Origin: Aspidapion aeneum
Lineage: Eukaryota; Arthropoda; Insecta; Coleoptera; Brentidae
Assembly: GCA_963576565.1 (NCBI GenBank)
Contig: OY755039.1
Coordinates: 87,129,207 to 87,193,206 of the forward strand
Length of the DNA: 64,000 bases
Reading direction: 5' to 3'
Below are positions 43,386 through 55,205 of the stretch, one piece after another. The notes below the pieces were generated by a model. It ran no database searches and was not told where the DNA came from. It saw nothing but the letters and a program-made list of their open reading frames with translations. Made by a program: the position numbers and the translations under genes. Position 1 is the stretch's first letter, and every line of letters starts with the position of its first letter.

Positions 43386-46300
43386 TTTATTGATTTTCGC
43401 TTGTGGCGAAAATCAATTACTTGAGCCGCCTCGGCCGTAACATTATTTTTATTTTTATTTTTGTTTTTTATTCCGTCCCTAGCACCCCTAGTGTATCGCG
43501 CTCGAATTTTGACGCTTACTCGGGAACGCTTCGACGTAGAAGGATGAAATTTGGCGCACTGATTAAGAACTTACGGGAGACCAAAAATGTCAATTTTGGG
43601 TCAAATCGGAAAATTTCAAGTAGGGGAAATAGGGGAAAAACCGTCAAAAAGTGACTTTTTTTGATGTACCTCCGTTGGCACACCATAAGTGTCCAGGGGA
43701 TTATTCTAGAAACTTGAGATTTTGCACAAGTGTACTCTTATGTGTGATCAGGAAGCCTATTGTTTTTCAGCCAGATCGGAAAAAGTGCATTTTGGGGCTC
43801 TTCTGAATCCCTGCAGTTACGCATTTTCACTGTACAATAAAATTGGTCAGAATTTCACTGTTTATTTGCCGTTTTTTAAAATATATCTGGTCATTACTCC
43901 AAAACTGTTTAATGGATTTTAACCAAATTTTAAACATTTGCGGACCTAAGGGAGTGTTCGGTAACCGTATAGTTGGTTTTTAAAATTAGTTTTTGGTTTT
44001 TGAGTTTTGAGGATTTTTCAAAAACTATGCAAGGTTTTTGCAGTCAAAAATACTGAATCGAGAAATTTTTTTACCCTTACACTTTTTGACAGTTCTCGAA
44101 CTGCTATCTTTTTAAGAAAATACCAAAATATTTTCTAAAAAAAGTTCGACTTTTCTAAGTCGTACCGTTTTTGAGTTTGAAAACTAAATATTAAAAAACA
44201 CGCAAAAATCCCAACAGAAATAACACGCATTTTTACAAAAATCGCGATATCTTTAAAACAGTGGATCAATTACACTACTCACTTCGCCGAACCTTTCTAC
44301 ATAAAACTTTGGTTATAGTTTTAACCTTAATGTAGAGGGCGCTGGTGTAGAGCACTTAACATTTATCAAAACGGTCCAAAATTAATAAAAATCTTATAAA
44401 ATTAAAGGAATTTGCAAATAATTTTTGAAATATAATTCCAATAATAATAGGATTAATTTCATGTTAAAGAAGAGACAAAAATCTATAAAATGACATATGT
44501 CATTTTTAAATTATGACAAAATTTTAGTTTCTAGGTTTATTTTTTGATCAAATACCGCGAAAAATATTTGTAAAACGTCAACGAAATAGAATCTTATACA
44601 CAAATTGGTTGAAATTAAAACTTTTTTTGATGCATTGAGTCTGTAGCATGAGAGGAGCCGGAGCTACAATTCGTTTCATTATAAAATAAATCATCTTGGA
44701 CCGATAGTTTTTGATATTTATCCCAAAATATTTAAAAAGCTCAATAAATTTCATGTATTTTTATTTAAAAAATTACGATATCTTTAAAATTATACGTCAG
44801 ATTTTGACGGAAGTTACACCATTCGCTTACTCGAACCTTTTTACATAGTAATCAGTCAACAGTTTTATCATTTTTATAGAGCGCGCTTAACAAAGTAACC
44901 AAAATTAAAAATTGTCGGTTCATAGATAAGAAATTCGCAAATGCCACATTTAACTATAGTATAGTATACTTTCATTTTAAAGAGCAGAATAAAATTTGCA
45001 AAATAGCAGATGTCATTTTTAAGTCAGTGTCTATTTAATTCTTCCTAGGTTAATTCTTTGGATTATATATTAGGCAGAATGTTTGGCAAAAACTAATATT
45101 AGTATTTTACACGCCAAACTCAAAGGATAAAAGTGACATTAATATTTTTATAAAGCAATAAGTTTTTAGTATGAGGGGAGCGGGAGCTACATACTTTAGC
45201 GATAAAAAGGCACTTTAATTAAATTACATTATTATTAAAGTCAAGTGATAATAACATCAGTTGTAAGGGGTTGGCAAAGGCAAATAATGAGTAGTTATTA
45301 AATAAATTACACTTAGTTGACTAATTAACATTTTATTTTTGAATCAGTGTCCAATTCCAAGGCTAAATATTGAAAAAAAAAATTTCGTGGCTAAACGTAT
45401 ATAAAAAGGTTTTGTTTCTCTTGTATTATTCCATGAGCATAGTTTCTTTTGTATTCGGTAGATGTCGCCACTTGTGCTTAAAGCATACCGTATTGCAGGC
45501 ATTATTTTTCATTTCTCTTATCAATATCGTAAGATGAAATTTATATACCGTCTCTCCAACTTTACAAAGGTGTTACATTGACCATGCACGGTTCTGAAGG
45601 GTTCCTTAAGCACGAAACAGTTAACTGTCAACACTTAATGGGTGGCCATTAGATCTTGAACCCCCGTGGGTGTAGAGCATTCGAGCTGGCCACGGAAAAA
45701 CACAAGAGGAACAAAACCTTTCTACACCTGATTATCCACGAAAAAATTTTGTTTTCTTTATTCACGGGTACCAAACTTTACGTTTTAAATATATTTCGCA
45801 AAACATTTAAAAAAACTTTTCGAAACTAGTAAAAACCTTTAATTTTAAAATGTATATTGGAGAACTTGGCTATACTTTTATCTCAATTATTATATAGATT
45901 TCTCTTAGTTTCTGTCAGTCTGTCAAATCACAGCTCTCTAGCGTTTCTGGAAGTTGGTAATGTTACTTTTACATAACTTTACATGTATAGGGAAGGGGAG
46001 TAAATTATAATTTCGGTTTTTTTATTTTTTCCTATAGTTTTGTCATAGTTCCTATCAGTCTGCAAGGCATCTTTTTAGACTATATTGTGTATCCATTTGG
46101 ATACGCAGTCCTTCAGATTGGATACCCAGTAAACAGGAAATGGATACCTACTTTTGGGCCTTGGCCTTTTATAAAATATAATTAAAATATGATACCTAAA
46201 ATACAGGGTGTAATTTAAATGATGAACCAATCTTTAAGAGATGGTGCGGAAGGTCCAAAGCAGACAAAAAGTTCAAAAAACTTTTTGCCAAGTTATAGCA

Positions 46301-46725
46301 TTTTTTAAGTTTGGAAAGTAGGGAAAAGCGATGAATTTTAAAATATCAAATTGAACAACGTTGCTTTTTTCCAAAAAAATATAGATAGGTTAAGGATACA
46401 GTGTGGCCAAATAATCTTTGGAATACGTATAAATTTCTCAATTCTTATAAGAATTAATATTTTTATGAGCTATTAAATTTACACAAAAGAAATTGAAATA
46501 GATTTTTGTACATGTCTAAAGGACCCTTAAAACAAATATAAAATAATATTAGAACTATATTTTAACGAATTTTGGTAATAATTTTCTCTAGTCTATCTAT
46601 CTATCTATCTATTTAGCTTTCTTCGATCCATCTTTGGACATAGGCCTCCCCCAATATCTTCCACTCTTCTCTGTCTGTCGCCCTGTTCATCCATCTAGTC
46701 CCTGCATGTCTCTTCAAATCGTCCG

Positions 46726-47154
46726 CTATCTCATTTGGGGTCTTCCCCTACTTCTTTTATTTTGCCAAGGTCTCCAGTCTACAATGCATTTGTTCCATCG
46801 ATTGTCTTTCAGTTTGATATTTTGACCAGCAAATTTCCATTTTAATTTTGCTACCTCTCCTCTGACATCCCTTACTTTTGTTTTATTTCTTATCCATTCA
46901 TTCCTTTTTCTATCTGTTAGCTTTACATGTAACATTTGTCTTTGGGCTTTTGTTACCTTATCCAGGTTTAATTTTGAAAGCGTCCAGGTCTGGGATCCAT
47001 ATGTGAGCACAGGAAGAATACATTGGTTATACACTTTCGTTTTAAGGTACTGAGGATATTTTTTATTTGTTATTATGTAGCTTACTCGTCTCTTGATTTC
47101 AGCTGTTTGGTTTTCTTTTTCTAGTTTAATAATTTGTCTCAGATATATATTCAT
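46726..47154 (-). pseudogene. RTE C-terminal region fragment (unit 3)
   Basis: 142 codons. Begins in the overlap created by the TA deletion (MNIYLRQIIKLEKENQTAEI), then jumps to YIITNKKYPQYL because the WAAFGKL block is deleted. It keeps YGSQTWTLSK and WRPWQNKRSRGRP and stops at QMR. Confidence 0.8.
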
Positions 47155-48208
47155 CTACTTGTTCTATTTTTTCTTGGTTTATTCTGGTGATATCTTCATC
47201 TGTGTTTGTTATGATTTTAGTTTTAGTGTAGTTCATACTCAAGCCTATATTTTTAGCTGCTGTATCCAGTTCTCCCAGCATTTTTATAAGTTCCTCTTTC
47301 TTATCTGTTATTAAGGCAATATCGTCAGCATATCTTAGGTGGTTCAAGTATTGTCCGCTTACTTTGATGCCTATTTCTTCCCAGTCTAAGTTTTTAAAAA
47401 CATCTTCTAGGGCCTGGTTAACTAGTTTAGGGGATATTGTGTCATCCTGTCTCACACCTTTTCTTATGCGGATTGGCTTGGTCCCTTCGTGGATTTTGAT
47501 TGATGTTGTTGCTTCGCTATATATATTGGCTATTAAATCTGTGTATCTGTGATCTATTCGGCTACTAATTAAAGATGCTTTTACTGCCCAGTGCTCAATA
47601 CTATCAAAAGCTTTTTCAAAGTCTATAAACGCAATATAGAGTGGAATGTTGTATTCGTTGGCTCGCTCTATTAGAATTTTCTTGGTTAGCAGGTGGTCAA
47701 CTGTATTAAAACCCTTTCTGAAGCCTGCTTGTTCTTTTGATTGATATCCGTCAATTATTGTTGTTAGTCTATCTTTTAATATTTTCGTGAAAAGCTTATA
47801 AATTACATTGGGGAGTGTTATAGGTCGATAGTTTTTTAGGTCTGCCCTATCGCCTTTCTTGTTTAGAATAATGGTTACTGATTCTTTCCAGTTGTTTGGG
47901 ATTATTTTTTCTGTTAGAATTTTATTGAGGAGAATATGGAGGGTATTAACTACAGTTTTACCACCGTACTTTAGCATTTCTGCCGTTACTCCGTCTTTTC
48001 CAGGTGATTTGTTATTTTTCATTTTCTTTAATGCTCTCTTTATTTCCGTTTTGCTTATTTCGGGTTGTAATTCTGAGTTTATGTTCTTTATTTTTATTTG
48101 GAGTTTCTTTATGGTTTCTCGCGATGGTTCCCTTTTGGTTTGGTATAATTTTGTATTGAATAGCTGTGTGATATTTATAATATAGACATGGGCGCACCCA
48201 GCTAGCAT
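47126..48208 (-). pseudogene. RTE reverse transcriptase, most complete frame (unit 3)
   Basis: 360 codons, of which about 350 are RTE (the first few come from the MITE end). In order: SPGKDGVTAEML, NYRPITLPNVIYKLF, QAGFRKGFNTVDH, AFIDFEKAFDSIEHW (catalytic Asp), KGVRQDDTISPKL, LRYADDIAL (catalytic YADD), and thumb GLSMNYTKTK. Ends at the shared YISETNY* break. No endonuclease or C-terminal tail in frame, so it could not act alone; its apparent integrity is a relic. Confidence 0.88.
48188..48206. mobile_element. hAT-like MITE, left piece (unit 3)
   Basis: CATGGGCGCACCCAG terminal repeat of the MITE, identical in position to unit 2 (8889-8903 reversed). The MITE is cut after AGCTAGC by the LINE and resumes at about 52698. 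Confidence 0.85.
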
Positions 48209-48581
48209 AGAATAGAAATAGAAATAGAAATATCTTTATTCATAAGAACGTTGATACAATTACAAAAAATGCACAACTGTTAGAATGAATTGTAGTCAAA
48301 AGGAGCAAAAAAATAAATTTTAATTGATCAATTATTATACCTAACTTAAGCAAATTGTTTAAAAAAGAAAAAAAAACACATATAACAAAATTTAAAATTT
48401 AAAACACATATATCAAAATTTAAAAGTAAATATAGACATCCAAAACCACAAAATACAATTAAAATTTAGACATTTAACATTAAATGGCAACTAGCAACTT
48501 TTTTTTTTTAAATTATTATTATTTAACAAGTTTATATCACAATTCTTTCTATTTTTATTTTTTATCACAGATGTTAATTTA

Positions 48582-51388
48582 TCACATTGCATAGTTAAGG
48601 AACTCTGAGATACTATAAGGTTCGATTTCCAAAAGCAAATTGCGCAATTTTTTTTGAAAAATATTAAAACTATTTTGCTTTTTTAAATTTTCTGGCAATT
48701 TGTTAAAAAAAGTTATGCAAGCATAGGTGGGCATCTTTTCAGTTAAAGTTAATCTATGTATTGGAAAGTTGTAATTTAAGGTTCTAGTATTATATTCATG
48801 TTGTGAAGTGAACTCAATAAATTTGTCTCTATTTTTAAACAAGAATACTAAACATTCATAGATGTAAGTTGCATACACTGTCAATACCTGTAAGTTCCTG
48901 AATTTGCCCCTACAACTCTCAAGAAACCGTAATCCTAACATTAACCTCAGAGCTCTTTTTTGTGTCAGAAATATGCTCTCACACCGACTAGATCCTCCCC
49001 AAAAGATAATTCCAAATCTCACCAGTGACTGAAAGATTGCATAATATACTACTTTGACTGTATCTGAACTTGTGTAGTTTTTTAGAACTTTTAGGCTATA
49101 GCAAACACTACTTAATTTTTTGTTTAATTCATCAATGTGTTCATCCCATGACAAATTCTGATTTATATGTATTCCTAGAAATTTATTTGTTGATGTCAGA
49201 GCAACTTCAGTTGATTGAATGTTTATTGAGTCGGGCATATCTGTCTTTTGCTGAGTATGAAAACACACATACTGGGCTTATCCCTGTTCAATGTCAGTCG
49301 GTTTTTGATAAACCAGGTTTGTGCCCTGTCCATTGCATCAGAAGTTTTCTCGACCAAGTCATTGAACAAAGGAGACACCACCAGCACATTTGTGTCGTCA
49401 GCAAAATTTGCAAGAATAATGTCTGCACCTGCCACTCCGTCCACAAGATCATTGATGTAGATCAGGAATAGAGTTGGACCTAAAACACTCCCTTGAGGAA
49501 TTCCTCTGGGAAGTTGCCCTTCATTTGAAAGATGAACATTATTATCCTTCTCCACAACAACAATCTGTTTTCTTTGCGACAGGTACGACCTCACCCACTC
49601 CTGCACAGTCCCTCTGACACCATACTTTTCCAGTTTTTTAAAGAGAATACTGTGATTTAAACTATCAAAAGCTTTGGACAAGTCAAGAAACAAACCCATT
49701 GATAAACATTTATTTTCTAGGCTCTCAGTAATTTTTTGTAAGAAATCATATATGGCTGTCTCGATATTTTTACCCTTTCTGTAACCATGTTGCACCGGAC
49801 TAATTAGGTTATATTTATCAAAAAAGCTCATGAGCCTGTTACAAAAAGCAATTTCAAACACTTTGGAAAAAGAGGAGATTAAACTTATCGGTCTGTAGTT
49901 TCCAATTTCACTTGGATCTCCTTTCTTATATAAAGGTTTGACTTTTGCCAACTTCAACTTGTCAGGGAAAACTCCAAAATGAAAAGAGTTGTTTATTATG
50001 TGCATTAGAGGGGTAGCTAATTCTGTTGCACAAAACTTCAACAAATTATTTGAAACCTCATCAAAACCGCTACTGTATTTATTTTTCAAATTTTTTATAA
50101 TTTGAATAGTTTCCATTTCCGAAAGTGGTGAAAGAAACATTGTGTTGTTGTTGTATGAGATATTATCAGAATAATCAATTTGTGGTAGATTGTTTGCTAA
50201 CTCATTTACTGCATTTATTGTAAAATTGTTAAAGTTTTGAGCAATATCTCTACCATTTCCACATAATTTTATTTCAGTTTTGTTTTTTGACTTACCTTTT
50301 ATCTCATTTACAATATTCCACACAGCTTTTGACTTGTTATCACTTTCCATTATCCTACTATTATAAAAATCCTTCCGAGAATCTATAAGAAGCCTATTAT
50401 ATTCTTTTTTTGTTTCATTATATTGCTCATTGTATCTTAAATCATGTTTTTTCAAAGTAAATAAAATATCTAGCATATTTTTTGTGTTAGTTATTTGCGG
50501 ATTTTGATAAAATTTCTTGTGTCCGTGGTTTTTTGTATCTATGTTAAACATTTTCTTAGGAAAACATTCATCGAACAGTGTATGAAACCTACCCTGAAAA
50601 TATTCCCACTGCTCATTTACTCTATCATCCCTAATGGAGAACAAACCCTGCCAATCAACCCGGCTTAAGCCATGCCTAAAAACATCCTTTTGGAACTCAT
50701 TGTATGATCGTTTTTCTATTTTTTCTTTATTGATATGTTTGTTTATTGAAAATGTAGCAATTAACCCATTGTGGTCTGATAAGTGAGCATTAATATTTTT
50801 TATCTCAATTTTTTCATAATTTGTGAATATATTGTCGATACAACTATTCTTTGTTTTACCGAACCTTGTAGCATCTCTTGTTGAAGGAAAAAAACCAAAT
50901 GAATTTAGCAAGTTTAAAAAATCCCTGGTATAGCTATCTTCGACCAACAGATCCACATTAAAGTCACCGGCAATAAAAACATTAAAATCTTCTTTTGATA
51001 TCAAGTTTGTCAAAACCTCTTCCATTTTAAGTAGTAAAGTATTTTTGTCATCTAGTCTTCCACTGGGTATTTGATAAACACTTAAAAAGACATTCTTTTT
51101 CCCATTTATATGCACCTCAGTAGCTGAACATTCAAATAAGTTTTTGACAGATCTTTGACATATGTCCTTTCTTGGTATCCATTTTACTTCCTCCTTCACA
51201 TAAATAGCAGATCCCCCATGCTCACCTTTTGTTCTACAGAAGTATGATGCTAAAGTATATCCCACAATATTGTATGATTTAATCTCTATTTCCGACTTCC
51301 AGTGTTCTGTTACACATATAACTTTGCATTCCTGATTTTCATTTACTAATTTCTGTAGTTTATCTAAGCAATTGCCTATTGACTGCAA
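48582..51388 (-). pseudogene. LINE ORF2: endonuclease-reverse transcriptase, one frameshift
   Basis: About 940 residues. N-terminal apurinic endonuclease with VTEHWKS, GGSAIYVK, AGDFNVDLL, SCIDNIFTN and SDHNGLIAT (catalytic Glu, Asp, Asn, His present). Reverse transcriptase with NYRPISLISSFSKVFE, HGYRKGKNIE, LDLSKAFDSLNH (block A Asp), GIPQGSVLGPTLF and FADDTNVLV (block C). A single one-base deletion near 49275, at RDKPS, moves the C-terminal region into the frame 48582-49268, which keeps KFLGIHINQNLSWDEHI and the conserved LRLMLGL region. Otherwise intact, so this was a young insertion. ORF2 starts 38 bases after ORF1 ends. Confidence 0.9.
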
Positions 51389-51426
51389 GTTATAATAAAT
51401 TATCTTGTGGTTTTCATGTTTGTCTG

Positions 51427-52671
51427 TTAAAATTGGCGACTGTAAGTTCCTTGGTGGTAAAAATTTTGGCGATAACCAGAATTTAGTCTATAGTGATGAG
51501 GGTTTCTTGGTCCATTGGTATTGTTTCTACCAGAATTTGCCTTGTTTCTATTTGTATTGAAATTAAATCTAAATGGATTAATATTTACATCAACAGGCCA
51601 ATTTTCTGGGTTAAGGAGTATTTCAGATGAGTCCGGTTTTATTGCTACCTTAAAGGATGCTGCATAGTCTTTATTTTTTCTTTCTAATTTCTCACAAGTA
51701 AAAGTCTCGACTGCAATATTCTGTAGATGGTTTTCTACCTGTTCTGTTGTTGTTTCAGGCTTTAAGTTCCCGATAAAATACCAGGTTCTTTTCTCAGCCG
51801 CTCCAAGGCTTGCCATATTACTATTTGTGCCAGTTATTTTAGAATTTCTGTTGATTTCAGAGGCTGCCCTTAATTTGGGGGCTCCATTTATTGTTTGATT
51901 CTGAATTTTGCTTGTTTGCGCCGCAGATAATGCATTTTCCACTTGATCTTTGGTGAAAATTTGCTTTTGTTTTTGTGTACCCTGGACGTTAATCAGCTGT
52001 ACTTGATTACAAACAGCTGATTGTGCGTTTGAACTACTAGTGCCATTTGTCAGCTGTTTCTCAGTTTGACAATCAGCTGACTTGGACCAGATGTTTCCTG
52101 AGATAGACGATGTTGCCGCTTCTTGCCTCATTTTCCCCTGAAAATCTTGAGATGTTTGGTTTAAATTTTCGAGACTGCTTTTTATATTTTTAATTTCACT
52201 CATTATGTTTCCAAAATGACCGGAAAAATTTTTATTTATCACTTCGTTTATCACATTTTCCAACTCAGATTCTTGGTCACTGATTTTCTTGCCACTAAGC
52301 TCAGCAATGCGTACACTAAGATTGCCTTTTTCCACTTTTAATGATTTGTTTTCTTGTTGCAGCTCATTTATCTTCCTTTTGAGAGTTTTTTCAGCTTCTT
52401 TTAGACGGGTGTTTTCCGCCTTTACCGCTTCTATTTTCTCTTGAAGTTCGCGGACCATTTGACCTTCGCCACCGTCAAGGTCAACCACCTGAATATCTTC
52501 TGTCTTGGAAAACTGCTTCAGGATAGGATTTTCACAGCACTTTTTAGTTGTTTTCTCTGCACAGGACCGATGGTACACTGCTGTACAGTTTTCACAATTT
52601 ACTTTTGCGGAAACTACATTTCCTTTGCAATATTTGCAGAGCGAATTTTCACTGGTGATTTTGCTTGCCAT
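51427..52671 (-). CDS. LINE ORF1: zinc-finger, coiled-coil, RRM-like RNA-binding protein
   Basis: 414 residues from ATG at 52671 (MASKITSEN). The longer open frame upstream reads through MITE DNA and is not part of the protein. N-terminal PHD-like finger (residues about 12-50: CKYC, CENC, YHRSC, KCC), a heptad-like Lys/Glu/Leu-rich stretch (about 65-140) fit for a coiled coil, a Ser/Gln/Asn-rich linker, and a C-terminal RRM-like domain starting near WYFIGNLKPETTTEQVENHL with a SFKVAI strand and NPENWP. The tail is Asn/Arg-rich. Expected to bind element RNA. No stop within it. Confidence 0.85.
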   Translation of the reverse strand: MASKITSENSLCKYCKGNVVSAKVNCENCTAVYHRSCAEKTTKKCCENPILKQFSKTEDIQVVDLDGGEGQMVRELQEKIEAVKAENTRLKEAEKTLKRKINELQQENKSLKVEKGNLSVRIAELSGKKISDQESELENVINEVINKNFSGHFGNIMSEIKNIKSSLENLNQTSQDFQGKMRQEAATSSISGNIWSKSADCQTEKQLTNGTSSSNAQSAVCNQVQLINVQGTQKQKQIFTKDQVENALSAAQTSKIQNQTINGAPKLRAASEINRNSKITGTNSNMASLGAAEKRTWYFIGNLKPETTTEQVENHLQNIAVETFTCEKLERKNKDYAASFKVAIKPDSSEILLNPENWPVDVNINPFRFNFNTNRNKANSGRNNTNGPRNPHHYRLNSGYRQNFYHQGTYSRQF

Positions 52672-52697
52672 GTTGCCACAACATATATAACATAACA

Positions 52698-52808
52698 TAA
52701 TATTCGACATCATGAGGCTTCGGCCCCCCCCCCCAAGAGGCCTCGGGCCCCCCCCCCCCAAGAGGCCTCGGGCCCCCCCCCCAAGACATATTCCTGGGTG
52801 CGCCACTG
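52698..52808. mobile_element. hAT-like MITE, right piece (unit 3), with C tracts
   Basis: Continues from TAATATTCGAC to the terminal CGCCACTG (52801-52808). It holds three C tracts separated by AAGAGGCCTCGGG, one more block than in unit 2 or 4, so the tract array expanded in this copy. Confidence 0.85.
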
Positions 52809-52945
52809 ATATAGATAATATATAGAGTCGGTCTTAGACATTTCATATTCCTGTTATTTTCTATAACTCTTTCAACTTTTATTTCTTGGCTCTTTCTTTT
52901 ATTTTCTTTTATCATTTTTCTTATAGTTTTATTTATTTCTGCGTA

Positions 52946-53248
52946 TTATATCGATGTTCTCTTTCCTCCTTTCTCCAGGTTCCGCCTTTTTTCGATGAGT
53001 TTCTTTATCTCTTCTGATATAAAATTTTCTCTCTTTTCACCCTTTTGTGCCACATCTTTTCCGACTTGGGTCATAGTTCTTATCAGCGTATCATTTATTT
53101 CATCTATATTTTTGTTTTCGCATCTTAAGTTTTGGGTTAGCTGTTCATTTAGCATTTCTTTGTATATGGCTTTATTTTCTGTAAGTTTACTCATGTCAAG
53201 TTGTTTATTTTTATTGTTAATTTTCCTTTCTGACCATCCTGTGATCAC
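52946..53248 (-). pseudogene. RTE endonuclease end and linker fragment (unit 3)
   Basis: 100 codons corresponding to 8359-8660 of unit 2: QLDMSKLTENKAIYKEML, QVGKDVAQKGEKRENF and KKLIEKRRNLEKGGKR. It starts just after the SDHRM motif. The frame ends with a stop where unit 2 continues. Confidence 0.75.
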
Positions 53249-55099
53249 TGCTTGTTGTAAAGCTATTTAGGACTGTTACATCTCTAACGATGCTTTTTCA
53301 GTAGTCAGGCTGAGCCATGTCCACTTTCGTTGCAGTTTCTTCCTATAGGACTCATTCATTGCATACATGTGTCTTTCCTCTATATAGTTCATTAAGGTTG
53401 TGCCCCTGTCATTGCTTTCGCCATATTCAAAATCCCCTATTTTGGATATTAATTTTGAGTATTTCTATTTATTTTCAAATAATTTTACCATTTAATTATT
53501 ACCCTTATTGTCATGCATAATTTCAGAAAATGTCGATTTTCTGTTATGATTTTTAAGGAAATTATAACAAAAAATAAAATAATAGCTGTTAAGTTTGGCA
53601 CCCTTTATCTAAAAAACAAAGAAATATAATGCAAAATATAATAAGAAAAAGTCCTTCTTTTGATCTTTTCTACCACCTATTAAAGTTTGCTATTATTACA
53701 TCCTGATATTATGTTAAATGTTTGTATGTTATGGTAAGAATTTTAAGATATTAGAAAGTATCAATTTGGTCTGAAAAAAAAAACCATTTATAAAAGAGAG
53801 CGCTTTTCAAATATACCTGGTGGGCAAAAAAACCCGAAAAAATGTTTTTCGTTATAACTCTCCAACTATAACACCAATTTTACCAAAGCAAAGAGTATTT
53901 GGCAGGGATTGATTGACCGAACAGTATGTCGGAAATGTTGGATATTTTTTTGTTTGTAAGAAAGCTCTATCTTTGTTTTACAGGTTGTAACGATTGTCTT
54001 CTAAATCCTGTCTGTATTAATTTCCTTATAAATAAATTTTTGCCGAACCGATTTTAATAAAATATAAAGTGGAACAGATTGATTGCTTTTAAAAGATCAC
54101 TATTAAAATTTGCCGTCATTGTAAAATCCAAAATGGCGGTCATAAAAACTTTAATTTTTAAAAAGGCTGTTTATTCTTATATTTTTTGGAATAGTTTTAC
54201 AGATTATGCGATTGCCTTGCCATTTCTATGTGCATTCATTTCCTCATAAATTCATTATTACTAAACTGACAATAAAATAAAAAGCATCATGGTGAAATTC
54301 TCCGCCAACTCTAAATATTGACCCTTCATAAAGGATAGTTGTTTCTTATGTTACGATAAATTTTTCGACCTTTTTTTGAATTTATTTATTAGATCCACCA
54401 CTCACAACGAGGTACTAATCATAATAAAATAAATCCTCGCAACATACAAAGAAGTGATCCTTTCAAGAAGGACAAATTTGACTTTTTTTCCAAAATCTTG
54501 GATTTAAAATTGTCGAAAAATTTCAATAGTTTTGTTCGAAGAGCAATACTTCTTTTTTTATTATTGAAATCGGTTCAGTGAATTTATAAGTAAATTATTG
54601 CAGACAGAAGTTAAAGCAACAGTTGGAATAACAATTATTATTTAAAGAACCACTAAACGGATTTTATAGATTTTATAGAATAAAATATTAATGAATTTAT
54701 GAGGAAATGATACTTGATCAAGTATCAAGGAAAATATGTAATTTTTTGAGACCGTGAGTCTGTAGCATGAGCAAAGCGAGAGTTACACATTTTAGGGATG
54801 AAAAATTCCCTTTTTAATAACTGTGTATGAATTCGATATTAACTTAAATTTATACTGGTAAATTAAATTTGCAAAGCGAATTATTGACAAAAGTAACTTT
54901 GTGAAGTAAATTTTATTAACACAAATTTATGAACCAATAATAATTCTCCAAATTCTTGGTTTGAAACTTGTAGACAATGATTTTGTTTCCAATCCCCCAA
55001 ATGTTATTGTACGATATCAATAGAAATACTGTTAAACATATTTTTATAAATAATTAAACACAAAATCTCGCCGCAGCGAAAATCAATGCCGCAACAGTT

Positions 55100-55205
55100 T
55101 TAAAAGTGTTGGATGTAAAAAATTTGCGAAGCAAATGTGTTAATGAACTAATTTGCGAAGCAAATTTTTTTCAACACAAATTTGCGAAGCGAAGCGAAGC
55201 AAATT
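55100..55205. repeat. Palindrome array at head of unit 3
   Basis: Three AAATTTGCGAAGCAAATT-type palindromes plus an expanded GAAGCGAAGCGAAGC run near 55183-55200. It is shorter than the matching array in unit 2 (6230-6430). Confidence 0.8.

Larger units (their letters stand above)
48207..52697 (-). mobile_element. Jockey/CR1-superfamily LINE, near full length
   Basis: 4.49 kb inserted into the MITE of unit 3 only. Minus strand: a very short 5' leader (26 bases before the ORF1 ATG at 52671), ORF1 (51427-52671), ORF2 (48582-51388, one frameshift), a roughly 340-base 3' UTR with AATAAAG, and a 3' tail of TTTCTA/TATTTC hexamers (48207-48240). No clear target duplication could be read; at most 1-3 bases. 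ORF order and the PHD-like finger in ORF1 suit a CR1/Jockey-type element, but the exact clade needs a tree. Confidence 0.88.
46585..53445 (-). mobile_element. RTE-type retrotransposon remnant (unit 3), split by MITE and LINE
   Basis: The RTE copy with the longest reverse transcriptase frame. 3' GATA tail near 46590-46612, C-terminal region 46726-47154, RT 47126-48208, then the MITE (48188-52808) containing the LINE, then linker (52946-53248) and endonuclease end. The stop seen after the first AI(N) in units 1, 2 and 4 is absent here. The shared TA deletion (near 47142-47150) and the stop after QMR are present. About 59 bases near 47060-47080 are also missing (WAAFGKL block). Confidence 0.85.

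Noticed and set aside
52672..52806. 45-codon upstream extension of LINE ORF1 (MAHPGICLGGG...)
   Set aside because: It reads through MITE DNA with C/G tracts; the real start is the ATG at 52671 inside the LINE.
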